Source: Hyphococcus sp.
GTDB taxonomy: Bacteria; Pseudomonadota; Alphaproteobacteria; Caulobacterales; Parvularculaceae
NCBI GenBank assembly: GCA_021776245.1
Contig: JAJFGF010000017.1
Location: forward strand, 1-44,728
Reading direction: 5' to 3'
Length of the DNA stretch: 44,728 nucleotides
In this document: positions 16,589 through 24,614 of the stretch, one piece after another
Numbering within the stretch: position 1 is the stretch's first letter
Layout: each line of letters begins with the position of its first letter
The notes under the pieces: generated by a model
Databases searched by the model: none
Seen by the model: only the letters and a program-made list of their open reading frames with translations
Told to the model about the DNA's origin: nothing
Program-made: the position numbers and the translations under genes

Positions 16589-18481
16589 TTAACCCGCATT
16601 GACCTCGGCGATCCAGTCATTGACCCGGCGTTCGAGAATAGTCAGCGGCAAGGCGCCGCCGCCCAGCACCGTGTCGTGGAAGGCGCGGATATCGAACTTG
16701 TCGCCAAGTTCGCTTTCAGCTTTCGCACGCAATTCCTGGATCTTCAGCATGCCGATCTTATAGCTGGTCGCCTGCCCTGGCAGCACCATGTAACGGCGCA
16801 CCTCAGATTGCGCCTGATTGCCGGTCACCGCTGAATTTGCCTGAAAATAGTCAATGGCGTCCTGCTCGCTCCAGCCTTTGGCGTGAAGACCGGTATCGAC
16901 CACGAGACGGATCGCGCGCCACATTTCGGAACCAAGGCGGCCAAATTCAGACAACGGATCTGCATAAGTCCCCGGGATTTCCTTGGCCAGCCACTCGGAA
17001 TAAAGTCCCCAGCCTTCGGAATAGGCGGTGAAGTTCGCCTGCGTCCTGAAGATTGGAATGCCTTCGAGCTCCTGTGCGATCGAAATTTGCATATGGTGGC
17101 CCGGCAGACCTTCATGATAGGCGATCACTTCAAGCTCGCGCTTTGGCATCGCTTCCATGTCCGAAAGATGCGCGTAATAAATACCAGGACGCGAACCATC
17201 TGGCGTTCCCGGGAAATAATGCTGCGCGGCGCCGTCTTGCTCGCGAAACGCCTCAACCCGCTTCACAACCAGATCAGCCTTGGGCAAGAGGCCAAAATAA
17301 TCCGGCAACACTGCCTTGATTTTATCGATCGCAGCGGTCGCGTCGTCAATGTAACCCTGACGGCCTTCATCGGTGTTTGGATAGTACAGACGCTCATCGC
17401 TTTTTTCATCGCGCAGAAAGGTGAAGAACTCCTGCAGCGATCCTTCGAAACCAAATTCGTCGCGAACTGCTTCCATCTCACCGCGCAAGCGCGCGACTTC
17501 CGCCAGTCCGATCCCGTGAATTTCATCGGATGTCAGATTTGTTGTCGTCTGGTTCGCCAGGCGTTCATTATAAAAGGCGCCGCCATTTGGCAGGGCGCTG
17601 ACGCCGGTTGCAACATCCGGCGCGTTGACGCGATCTTCTTCCTGCCAGGCAATCAGGCGCTCATAAGCCGGCTTCCACTCATTGATCAGCGCCGCACGAA
17701 TGTCCGCGGTCAGCTGGTCGGCTTTCGCCTGGTCAATTGTCCCGGCATCAAGCAAACCCGCGATCTTTGATTGCGCATCAGCCCAGATCGCGCTGTCTTC
17801 GCCGCTATCGTCGCCAATGGCGTCAAACGGCGCGCCGCCAATGATCTTCTGGGATTCTTCAATCACCTGCGCGAAGGCAAAATAAGGCGGACGCACGCCC
17901 GTTTCGGCATTCATTTTTGAAAGCGCAATCAACTGGTCGATGGCTCTGGCCGACTCGCCAATGCGGGAGAGATAATTATCCATACCCTCGCCGTCTTCGA
18001 CCTTGTGAAAGGCAATCAGCAATTGCGGGAAGAACCCATGCACGGCCTGCATCTGATCGAAGACGTAGCCATTGGTTCGAAACGGCAGGGCCGCTTCGGC
18101 CTGCTCAAGCTGGTAGACCGCAATATCCCATGAGGTTTTGGCCTCCGGGGTCAGCTTGTCATAATCAAAATTCGCCTGCATCTCGGCGTTAGCCGCTCTT
18201 GTCCATTCGAGCTGTTCGTCCTGGGCTTCAATCGAGAAATCGTCGATCTTGTCCTGATCCGTATCACGCCCAAGAAAGGTCTGCGATATGGGACTGAATT
18301 TCAGGTTTTCTTCAAATTTTTCATCGAACCACACATTGATGCGGTCGGTTTCGGCCTGGATTTCTTCGGCCGTAGCAAGCCTCACTGCGACAACTGCAGT
18401 CGGCTCGGTGGAAGTCTTCGCGCCTTGCTCGCAGGCGGAAAGGGCGAATATCGTCAATAAAGCTTTCAGCGTCAGGCGCAT
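16589..18481 (-). CDS. DUF885-family lipoprotein (putative metallo-hydrolase)
   Basis: The 630-residue product is a lipoprotein: MRLTLKALLTIFALSAC places the acylated cysteine in an LSAC lipobox. The mature part is a full-length DUF885 (COG4805) protein. Its signature HEGLPGHH at residues 456-463 and the later YSEGWGLYSEWL carry the histidines and glutamates expected for a zinc site. Family members are thought to be peptidases or amidases of the envelope, but few have been tested. GGAGAG before ATG 18481 supports the start; the upstream ATG at 18493 is less likely. A strong terminator follows at once. Confidence 0.85.
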   Translation of the reverse strand: MRLTLKALLTIFALSACEQGAKTSTEPTAVVAVRLATAEEIQAETDRINVWFDEKFEENLKFSPISQTFLGRDTDQDKIDDFSIEAQDEQLEWTRAANAEMQANFDYDKLTPEAKTSWDIAVYQLEQAEAALPFRTNGYVFDQMQAVHGFFPQLLIAFHKVEDGEGMDNYLSRIGESARAIDQLIALSKMNAETGVRPPYFAFAQVIEESQKIIGGAPFDAIGDDSGEDSAIWADAQSKIAGLLDAGTIDQAKADQLTADIRAALINEWKPAYERLIAWQEEDRVNAPDVATGVSALPNGGAFYNERLANQTTTNLTSDEIHGIGLAEVARLRGEMEAVRDEFGFEGSLQEFFTFLRDEKSDERLYYPNTDEGRQGYIDDATAAIDKIKAVLPDYFGLLPKADLVVKRVEAFREQDGAAQHYFPGTPDGSRPGIYYAHLSDMEAMPKRELEVIAYHEGLPGHHMQISIAQELEGIPIFRTQANFTAYSEGWGLYSEWLAKEIPGTYADPLSEFGRLGSEMWRAIRLVVDTGLHAKGWSEQDAIDYFQANSAVTGNQAQSEVRRYMVLPGQATSYKIGMLKIQELRAKAESELGDKFDIRAFHDTVLGGGALPLTILERRVNDWIAEVNAG

Positions 18482-18619
18482 GGGTCTCTCCAAAGGACAG
18501 GAATGTGATTGGCGGTCTCATTCGCAGGTGTCGCATTTTTCCGCAAGCGGGGCGCTGTAAAGAAAAGGTCAATAAACCCCGCGCGCGCCTTGTAACGGGG
18601 TGCATTGGGCGGATTTTGA

Positions 18620-18647
18620 CAATCGCGGCCCGCGGGCGAAGGCCCGC
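18620..18647 (-). repeat. Partial copy of the 46-bp dispersed palindromic element
   Basis: Read on the minus strand, this segment matches the GC-rich half of the tandem repeat at the right end of the window at about 25 of 28 bases. It includes the stem GCGGGC-CTTC-GCCCGC. Confidence 0.5.
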
Positions 18648-18717
18648 ATACAAAAAAGAGGGCGGCGGGCGATTTTCATTACCGCATGAGCGGCGGCGAC
18701 CGGCCCCCGCGATATGA

Positions 18718-18746
18718 TTGTTAGCCGGCCTCTGTTAGAATAGAAT
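18718..18746 (+). promoter_or_regulatory. Sigma70-type promoter of the sterol desaturase-family gene
   Basis: TTGTTA at 18718-18723 and TAGAAT at 18741-18746 are separated by 17 bp, and the start codon follows 30 bp later. The spacing is ideal and the hexamers are fair matches. Confidence 0.45.
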
Positions 18747-18776
18747 AGGCCGGCAAAATCACTGGAGTCCGCCCCG

Positions 18777-19598
18777 ATGGAGTTCATCGCACTGGAATTT
18801 GCTACGCCGGAATTTGTCACGCACTGGTTCGGCAGCGTGTTGCGTAACACGACCCGCTATGCGGTGTTTTCAATTTCCGTGTGGCTTGTTCTTTGGATTG
18901 CGCTTGACCGGATGCTCAAGGGCCGGCGGGTTCGTGATACGCGGCCGGGCAATCAACAATTAGCGCTCGAATTTTTGATCTCTCTGCGCTCAGTGGCGAT
19001 TTTTTCGACAATTGGCCTCTCGATCTATTTCATGCATCGCGCGGGGTTTTTGCCCGGACCCGATATCGCGGCCCAGTGGGGCGCCGCTTATTGGTGGTTC
19101 AGTCTTGTTGCAATGATTGTCGCCCATGACGCATATTTTTACTGGACCCATAAATGGATGCATAATCCGCGCATCTTTAAAGTCTTTCATCGCCGCCATC
19201 ACAAGAGCCACAACCCCTCGCCTTTTACCGCCTATAGTTTTGATCTTGCTGAAGCGGTAGTGCTCGCATCTTTCGTGCCGCTGTTTGTCGTCATCGTTCC
19301 GACGCCCTGGGGCGTCATCGGCTTTTTCATGCTGCACCAGATCTTCCGCAACACGCTGGGCCATTCCGGCGTTGAATTGATGCCCGCCCGCAGCGACGGA
19401 AGGCCGATGTTCGATTTCCTCACGACCACAACGCATCATGATCTGCATCACGCGCAGGCAGGCTGGAATTTCGGGCTTTATTTCACCTGGTGGGACAAGC
19501 TGATGGGCACCGAGCACCCGCAATATTACGAAAACTTCGCGCGCTCAGTCAGAAAACCGCTGATAGAAAAGAGCGACGTGGTTGCGGGCGCGCGGTAG
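18777..19598 (+). CDS. Sterol desaturase / fatty acid hydroxylase family protein
   Basis: The 273-residue integral membrane protein has hydrophobic segments near residues 28-45, 65-85, 103-122 and 158-188. The di-iron histidine boxes of the family are complete: His117 and His125 (HDAYFYWTH), HRRHH at 138-142, and HHDLHH at 220-225. Members use O2 and a di-iron centre to hydroxylate or desaturate lipids such as sterols, carotenoids or fatty acids; the substrate here is unknown. A CTGGAG element lies just upstream of the ATG. The gene ends 18 bp from the convergent GGDEF gene. Confidence 0.88.
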   Translation: MEFIALEFATPEFVTHWFGSVLRNTTRYAVFSISVWLVLWIALDRMLKGRRVRDTRPGNQQLALEFLISLRSVAIFSTIGLSIYFMHRAGFLPGPDIAAQWGAAYWWFSLVAMIVAHDAYFYWTHKWMHNPRIFKVFHRRHHKSHNPSPFTAYSFDLAEAVVLASFVPLFVVIVPTPWGVIGFFMLHQIFRNTLGHSGVELMPARSDGRPMFDFLTTTTHHDLHHAQAGWNFGLYFTWWDKLMGTEHPQYYENFARSVRKPLIEKSDVVAGAR

Positions 19599-19616
19599 AG
19601 TGAGCACGGCCCGTCG

Positions 19617-20708
19617 TTAATTGGCGTTGATCTGAATCGGGACGTCTTCGCTGTGACCGGCAGGTGCGCAATCTTCGCTTCCGGCATGAGTGTCAAAGAC
19701 AACTTCATTGCCGCCATTTTTTTTTGCCTCATCAAGACGGGCGCATGCCGCGTCCAGAAACGCGTCATGCGCGACATCCGGTTGAAGCGCCGCAACGCCA
19801 AATGACAACGTGATTTGCCCCAGCTCCTTGCCGGTGCTGCGTGACGAAAAAGTAAATTTTTCAAACGATGAACGAAGCATTTCCGCAACTTTTACAGCAG
19901 CGTTTAAGGCCGTTCCCGGCAGGGCGACGGCAAATTCATCGCCGTGAAGCCGCGCAAGAATATCGCCGCCTTTTGTGTTTCGTTTCAGCAAGTTTGCAAC
20001 ATGCACAAGAACCTGATCGCCGGCTTGATAGCCAAACGCAAAATTGAACCGCTTGAATCGGTCGAGGTTGCAGACAATCAGACAAAGCGGCGTTTTATTT
20101 TCGGCCGCCAGAGCGACATGGTCCTGAAGCAGATAATTGAACCGGCGGCGGTTATTGAGCTTTGTCAATACGTCGCATTCAACGCTTTCTTCGATTTGTT
20201 CAAGAAATGAACGGGTGGCGCTGATATTTTCAACAACGGATTCGACTTTTTGTTGGAGAACCTGGTTTTGTTGTTTGGCTTTCGTTGCCGTTTCCACCAA
20301 CGCTTGAATGACTGAACGCAAATCAGATTCGCTGGGGTTCCCGTGCATGAGTGAAACAACGGCGGATTTAATTTCCGCGCCGAACGTGCCAACCGAGCCT
20401 GACATCGCATGCGCCAGCCCGAGTAACCCGCTTGAATCCGTCGCAAGGCTTTGCATCGCCGAGCCGAGATGATCGCGTTGCTGGTCATCCTTGTGACAAT
20501 ATTTGTCAAACAGGCCTAATAGAAATTGAGAGCTGATCGCATGTTTTTGATCGAGGCGTTCAGATATCTCGTCCGCCAGAGCGCGATCGCAGCCTTCCAG
20601 ATAGCGATACCAAACCACATATTGCTCAGGTATCGCCGGCAATCCAAAAGCGGCAAGTTCCTCCAGCGTCCGCTGGGCAAGCTCGTTTTTGGCGCCTGAG
20701 ACAGCCAT
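19617..20708 (-). CDS. GGDEF protein, probable diguanylate cyclase with HGDEF motif
   Basis: The 363-residue cytoplasmic protein has a helical N-terminal region, with a PEQYVVWYRYLEG motif near residue 25 found in several alphaproteobacterial cyclases, then a coiled linker and a GGDEF domain from about residue 200. The signature reads H255-G-D-E-F rather than GGDEF. The upstream inhibitory I-site reads KGGD where RxxD is usual, so product inhibition may be weak or absent. It should make cyclic di-GMP from GTP, though the changed first residue leaves activity open. I chose ATG 20708; the frame also opens at 20762, which would add 18 residues. Confidence 0.82.
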   Translation of the reverse strand: MAVSGAKNELAQRTLEELAAFGLPAIPEQYVVWYRYLEGCDRALADEISERLDQKHAISSQFLLGLFDKYCHKDDQQRDHLGSAMQSLATDSSGLLGLAHAMSGSVGTFGAEIKSAVVSLMHGNPSESDLRSVIQALVETATKAKQQNQVLQQKVESVVENISATRSFLEQIEESVECDVLTKLNNRRRFNYLLQDHVALAAENKTPLCLIVCNLDRFKRFNFAFGYQAGDQVLVHVANLLKRNTKGGDILARLHGDEFAVALPGTALNAAVKVAEMLRSSFEKFTFSSRSTGKELGQITLSFGVAALQPDVAHDAFLDAACARLDEAKKNGGNEVVFDTHAGSEDCAPAGHSEDVPIQINAN

Positions 20709-21510
20709 CTCGTGAATTCCCAATTTACAACGCGTAAAAATAGAATATTTAAATCCTATCAACGACAGATTGAGTGAACATTAATATCTGGGGTCTGTTT
20801 TCCGGCCGGATTGGCCTTTTCAGGGGGCGGACTTGTCCTTCTTCATCAGCGCGGACTTGTCCGCCGTTCAGGATCATGCCCGGCGTTTGGGTGGTGAATT
20901 TTGAATCAAGATCGGAATGGCGGTCAATTTCAGGCGTTCCCCGACCTCAACCCGCGCTCGCCTCACCCAACCGCGTTTCACATGACAATGGTTACGCCAT
21001 TGTCCAGGCCCTGGCGGCTGTGTTGATGGTCCGCCCCATTTCGCCCATGGCCCGCCACATATCTTCACAGCGCCGTTAAAGCGCGAATAATCCGGACCGC
21101 ATGGCGTCAAGCGCTCGAAACTCGGGTCGTCGATCAGGGCAATGCAACGATCGACTACTCAAATGCGGCGATGAGGCCGAAATATTTTTGCATGAAGGCG
21201 CAAACGAATACAGAAAAATTCGCTCCCTATAGATACTTTTTATTTATTTAAATTGACGCGCCTTTTCTTACAAATAAACGAATGGCTGTCAATATTTTGG
21301 CTCAATATTTGCGCCACAAGAAAGCGCAAAAGCATTACGAACCGCCCATAAATCCGCACGCCGATCGTTGACCGGATATTCAAACCATTTTATCGTGCCC
21401 CTACGGACTAAGCGGGCGTCACAAATGAAGGCCGGGACCGAAAAGTAGAAAACTTATTTGCGCAAAGCCGAAACCAATCGCGGAAGCGAAATCAGGCATT
21501 AATAAACGCA
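20709..21510. other. Long intergenic region with a gene relic and an AT-rich promoter zone
   Basis: The left half contains two copies of GCGGACTTGTCC (near 20825-20865) and the kynureninase relic described separately. The right part (about 21220-21310) is AT-rich and is the likely promoter area of the LuxR-type gene; it has a doubled TCAATATTT(T/G) motif. No intact gene is seen. Confidence 0.5.
20935..21125. pseudogene. Degenerate, internally inverted kynureninase 3' fragment
   Basis: On the plus strand 20981-21018 encodes HDNGYAIVQALAA and is identical over 38 bp to the reverse complement of 22419-22456 in kynU. Directly after it, 21041-21125 read on the minus strand gives FRALDAMRSGLFAL, a stop, then EDMWRAMGE. 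This aligns with FRAPDAIRFGFSAL and QDVWRAMDE, which follow HDNGYAIVQ in the intact gene. The two pieces therefore face each other, so the copy suffered an inversion as well as decay. Confidence 0.75.
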
Positions 21511-22224
21511 ATGAATTACGCAAACCACAGAACGCCGGCCATCGACGAAGCACAGCTTGCGGCTGCATTGACGTCCGTTTTCAGCAAGAGTGATATCATC
21601 CATGGCGCGCTGGGATATGAACGCGCCGACGGCCACTACATGCATGGGGGACCACCTTCCGGTGTGCCATCGATCATCTACTCAATGGGCGTGCATCTTT
21701 CAGAAAGACACAGGCATCCAGGACTGCTGCTCGGAGAAAAACGCTATACGCCAATGGTGATGTCCGCCGCCAATCCGCAAATTGCAGCGCACAGCGATGT
21801 TCGGGAATTTACCGACGCCCTCAAAACCGAGGGCTTTAAAAGCGCCTACTATATCCCCATTCGAGACCATGCCGGCAGGCTATTCGTTTCGGGCATTGGG
21901 AGCCGAACGCGAAAAATAAGCGAAACCGAATCCCGCCTTATCCAATCCTATTGTTTGGAGGCGCTCGAAAATGTTGTGAAGGAACTGGAACCTGCGCCGA
22001 TTGACAACTTGCTTTTGACCTTACGAGAGCGCGAGTGCCTGGTTCAGGCGGCGAGAGGCTTTACCGAAAAACAAGCAGGGAAACACCTCTCCATCAGTCC
22101 TTTTACTGTCCGTGCGCATATTCAAAGCGCCAAATACAAGCTTGGCGCGTGCACAAAGCTCACCGCTATCCTCAAGAGTTTAAGTCTGAGTGAAATATTT
22201 CCTGCAGAATATGAGGCCGTGTAA
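21511..22224 (+). CDS. LuxR-family transcriptional regulator
   Basis: The 237-residue product ends in a typical LuxR/FixJ helix-turn-helix (about residues 170-232: LTLRERECLVQAARGFTEKQ, then SPFTVRAHIQSAKYKL). The N-terminal 160 residues resemble the autoinducer-binding fold of quorum-sensing LuxR proteins, with an AYYIPIRDHAGR strand. The usual ligand-binding Trp/Tyr/Asp pattern is not evident, and no acyl-homoserine lactone synthase gene is in the window. It is best seen as an orphan LuxR-type regulator with unknown ligand. It lies between the kynureninase relic and kynU, and its stop is 25 bp from that of kynU. No clear Shine-Dalgarno sequence precedes the ATG. Confidence 0.75.
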   Translation: MNYANHRTPAIDEAQLAAALTSVFSKSDIIHGALGYERADGHYMHGGPPSGVPSIIYSMGVHLSERHRHPGLLLGEKRYTPMVMSAANPQIAAHSDVREFTDALKTEGFKSAYYIPIRDHAGRLFVSGIGSRTRKISETESRLIQSYCLEALENVVKELEPAPIDNLLLTLRERECLVQAARGFTEKQAGKHLSISPFTVRAHIQSAKYKLGACTKLTAILKSLSLSEIFPAEYEAV

Positions 22225-22249
22225 ATGCTCCGGCTTTTCGGCCGGCGTT

Positions 22250-23485
22250 TCACGTTACTGCGTTCTTTTTCTTAAACCCGGGCGCATCCCAGCTTGCGGT
22301 TTTGACGATGCGTTCCAATTCATCCATCGCCCGCCACACATCTTGATAGCGCGTATAAAGCGCTGAAAAGCCAAACCGGATCGCATCGGGCGCGCGAAAA
22401 TCTGCGATCACACCCGCCGCCGCCAGGGCCTGGACAATGGCGTAACCATTGTCATGCAAAATACAGATATGCCCGCCGCGCATTTCGCCAATGGCCGGCG
22501 ACGGGCTGGGAAGTCCCAACGCTTCGCACCGGGCAAGACAAAGATCGCCAAGGGCGCGCGTTTTTTTTGCGGCGCCGGCCATATCGATCTGATCAAAAAC
22601 GTCGAGCGCGCCAGCCAGCGCCGACAGCGAAAGTACGGGCGGCGTGCCGGCTGCAAAGCGCGCGGCTTTTTCTTTCGGCGCATAGGCGGCGTCAAAGGCA
22701 AAGGGCGCCGCATGCCCAAACCATCCCGCAATCGGCGAACGCACCGATGCCGCAACATCGTCTCTGACATATATATAAGCCGGCGCGCCGGGCCCGCCAT
22801 TGAGATACTTATAGGTACACCCCGTCGCGAGGCGCGCGCCGCAGGCGTTTAGATCAAGGTCGATAACGCCTGCTGCATGGCTCAAATCCCAGATAACGAC
22901 GCCGCCGCAATCCGCCGCTGCGCGTTCATGGGCCGCCATATCGGCAAGCGCCGCTGTGCGGTAATTGACGGCGCTTTTAACAAGTACGCCGCCGCGTTCC
23001 CTCAAAGCAGCAAGCCCCTCGCCCGCCGGCGCGCGCATGAATTTGACGTCAGCAAGCGCGCTCAAACCTTCGACAATATATTGATCGGTGGGAAATTCGT
23101 CTTCTTCGACAATCAACACCCGCGTATTTTTCGCAAGCGGCAATGCAGCCGCCGCAAGTTTAAAAACATTGACCGAGACGCTGTCGCAGACAATCACGTC
23201 TTCCGGCGCCGCGCCGATCAACCGGGCAAGCCTGGCGCCGGTCTGGTTTGGCAAATCAATCCATCCCGCGTCATTCCACGACCCGATAAGACCGCCAGCC
23301 CATTCGCGTTTTGCCGCGTCATCGATCCGCGCCAGCGCGCCATGGGTTGCAGCGCCCAGCGAATGTCCGTCGAGATAGATGAGATCACCGGGCAAATGAA
23401 ACGCGGCGCGTAACGCCGCTAAAGAATCGGCGCAGTCGAGGGCTTTTGCCCCATCGAGCGATGTTGGAACTGAGACAGACGCCAT
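22250..23485 (-). CDS. kynU: Kynureninase
   Basis: The 411-residue PLP enzyme cleaves kynurenine (or 3-hydroxykynurenine) to anthranilate (or 3-hydroxyanthranilate) and alanine. Family landmarks are complete: YLDGHSLGA near the N-terminus, EFPTDQYIVEGL, WDLSHAAGVIDLDL with the cofactor-pairing aspartate, and CTYKYLNGGPGAPAY, where Lys226 should form the Schiff base. The length is usual. I chose ATG 23485; the frame to 23548 would run into the divergent promoter. It is divergent from a kynurenine formamidase-like gene and close to an amino acid symporter gene, so it probably works in tryptophan catabolism. Confidence 0.93.
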   Translation of the reverse strand: MASVSVPTSLDGAKALDCADSLAALRAAFHLPGDLIYLDGHSLGAATHGALARIDDAAKREWAGGLIGSWNDAGWIDLPNQTGARLARLIGAAPEDVIVCDSVSVNVFKLAAAALPLAKNTRVLIVEEDEFPTDQYIVEGLSALADVKFMRAPAGEGLAALRERGGVLVKSAVNYRTAALADMAAHERAAADCGGVVIWDLSHAAGVIDLDLNACGARLATGCTYKYLNGGPGAPAYIYVRDDVAASVRSPIAGWFGHAAPFAFDAAYAPKEKAARFAAGTPPVLSLSALAGALDVFDQIDMAGAAKKTRALGDLCLARCEALGLPSPSPAIGEMRGGHICILHDNGYAIVQALAAAGVIADFRAPDAIRFGFSALYTRYQDVWRAMDELERIVKTASWDAPGFKKKNAVT

Positions 23486-23497
23486 ATTGAGTCTTCT

Positions 23498-23569
23498 ATA
23501 TCGGATGAAAAATGCAACGCATTGAATTGCGCCGAAACGCGCTTGCAATATCTATAATATCGGACGAAA
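23498..23569. promoter_or_regulatory. Divergent kyn promoter region with repeated ATATCGGAYGAAA
   Basis: ATATCGGATGAAA at 23498-23510 and ATATCGGACGAAA at 23557-23569 are direct repeats 59 bp apart between kynU and the formamidase-like gene. TATAAT at 23553-23558 abuts the second copy and may be a rightward -10. The repeats are candidate operators for a shared regulator; no regulator binding can be named. Confidence 0.5.
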
Positions 23570-23625
23570 TAACAATGCAGCTTTTGTCAGCGTTTTCGAA
23601 TGGAAAAAGACGCGAGGAAACGCCG

Positions 23626-24489
23626 ATGCCCGCATCCCGGCCCCCGACTTATCCGATGATTTGGCCAGACCTGTTACGCCGGGCGCGCCCCGATCCCACC
23701 TGTGAAATAAGATTCGGCAAAGGAAAAACCGACCTCGCCGATCTTTGGCTGCCGGAAAACGCCGGTCCGCATCCAACTGTCCTCATGGTGCATGGCGGGT
23801 GTTGGCAAAAGAAAATCGCCGACCGCACTTTGATGAATTATGCAGCGGAAGAATTGCGGCTTAACGGTTTTGCGGTTTGGAATATTGAATATCGCGGCGT
23901 TGATGAAACCGGCGGCGGGTATCCCGGCACTTTTCTCGATGTCGCGGCGGCCGCCGACGCGCTGCGATATCACGCCGCTGAATATAATCTGGATACAAAC
24001 ACCATTATTGCTTTTGGCCACTCCGCCGGCGGACACCTTGCTTTGTGGCTGGCTGCGCGCGCGCGCCTTCCCGCAACCAGCCCACTCAGAACAGATAATC
24101 CTGTGCCAATCCGCAGCGTCATTAATACGGGCGGCCTTGCGGACCTCGAAGCGACCGCGCCCGTCACCGAAGAAGATTGTCTCTCATTGATCATGGATAA
24201 ACTCACCGGCGCACCGAGCAAAACGCGCCCCAATGTCTTTGCGGACACATCGCCGGCGGAACTCTTGCCATGCGGCGCCACGCAAATCTGCATCAATGGC
24301 GATCGCGACCCGATCGCCCCGCCCGTCCTTGGCAGGAACTACACAGTAAAGGCGAAAGCGGCCGGCGATGCGGCGACATATTGCGAGATTAAAGATACCG
24401 GCCATGTGGAATTGATTGCGCCGGGAACACGCGCCTTTGATCAGACATTATTGATTATCAAAGCTCTGCTTCCTCCACCGTCATCCTGA
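23626..24489 (+). CDS. Alpha/beta hydrolase, probable kynurenine formamidase
   Basis: The 287-residue product has the HGGxW oxyanion motif (His56 to Trp60, HGGCW) that marks the alpha/beta-hydrolase class of kynurenine formamidases. The triad is Ser133 in GHSAGGH, an Asp at 226 or 228 in NGDRDP, and His260 in TGHVEL. It should hydrolyse N-formylkynurenine to kynurenine and formate, one step before its divergent neighbour kynU. A general esterase role cannot be excluded from motifs alone. GAGGAAA seven bases before ATG 23626 fixes the start, although the frame opens earlier at 23512. It is not related to the metal-dependent KynB of pseudomonads. Confidence 0.78.
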   Translation: MPASRPPTYPMIWPDLLRRARPDPTCEIRFGKGKTDLADLWLPENAGPHPTVLMVHGGCWQKKIADRTLMNYAAEELRLNGFAVWNIEYRGVDETGGGYPGTFLDVAAAADALRYHAAEYNLDTNTIIAFGHSAGGHLALWLAARARLPATSPLRTDNPVPIRSVINTGGLADLEATAPVTEEDCLSLIMDKLTGAPSKTRPNVFADTSPAELLPCGATQICINGDRDPIAPPVLGRNYTVKAKAAGDAATYCEIKDTGHVELIAPGTRAFDQTLLIIKALLPPPSS

Positions 24490-24507
24490 ATTTACTTAAG
24501 GGTCCAC

Positions 24508-24545
24508 AGGCAAACGCCTGTTATGCCGTCGATTGAATTCAATCG
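24508..24545. repeat. Two adjacent palindromes before the NSS symporter gene
   Basis: ACAGGC-AAAC-GCCTGT is followed by the perfect 16-bp palindrome CGATTGAATTCAATCG at 24530-24545. The first may end the upstream transcript. The second could be an operator for the symporter gene. Confidence 0.4.
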
Positions 24546-24614
24546 GCCGCCAAAACGCACCGCAGCAAAAGCTGGTTGGCAATGAAGGCTTCAGCCCGTA
24601 AAGGTTTCAACACA

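Noticed and set aside
16883-17770. Plus-strand ORF of 295 codons
   Set aside because: It is antisense to the well-supported DUF885 gene, including its HEGLPGHH signature region.
20774-21079. Plus-strand ORF of 101 codons containing HDNGYAIVQALAA
   Set aside because: It is not a gene: the recognisable part is the inverted kynureninase fragment and the rest is non-homologous.
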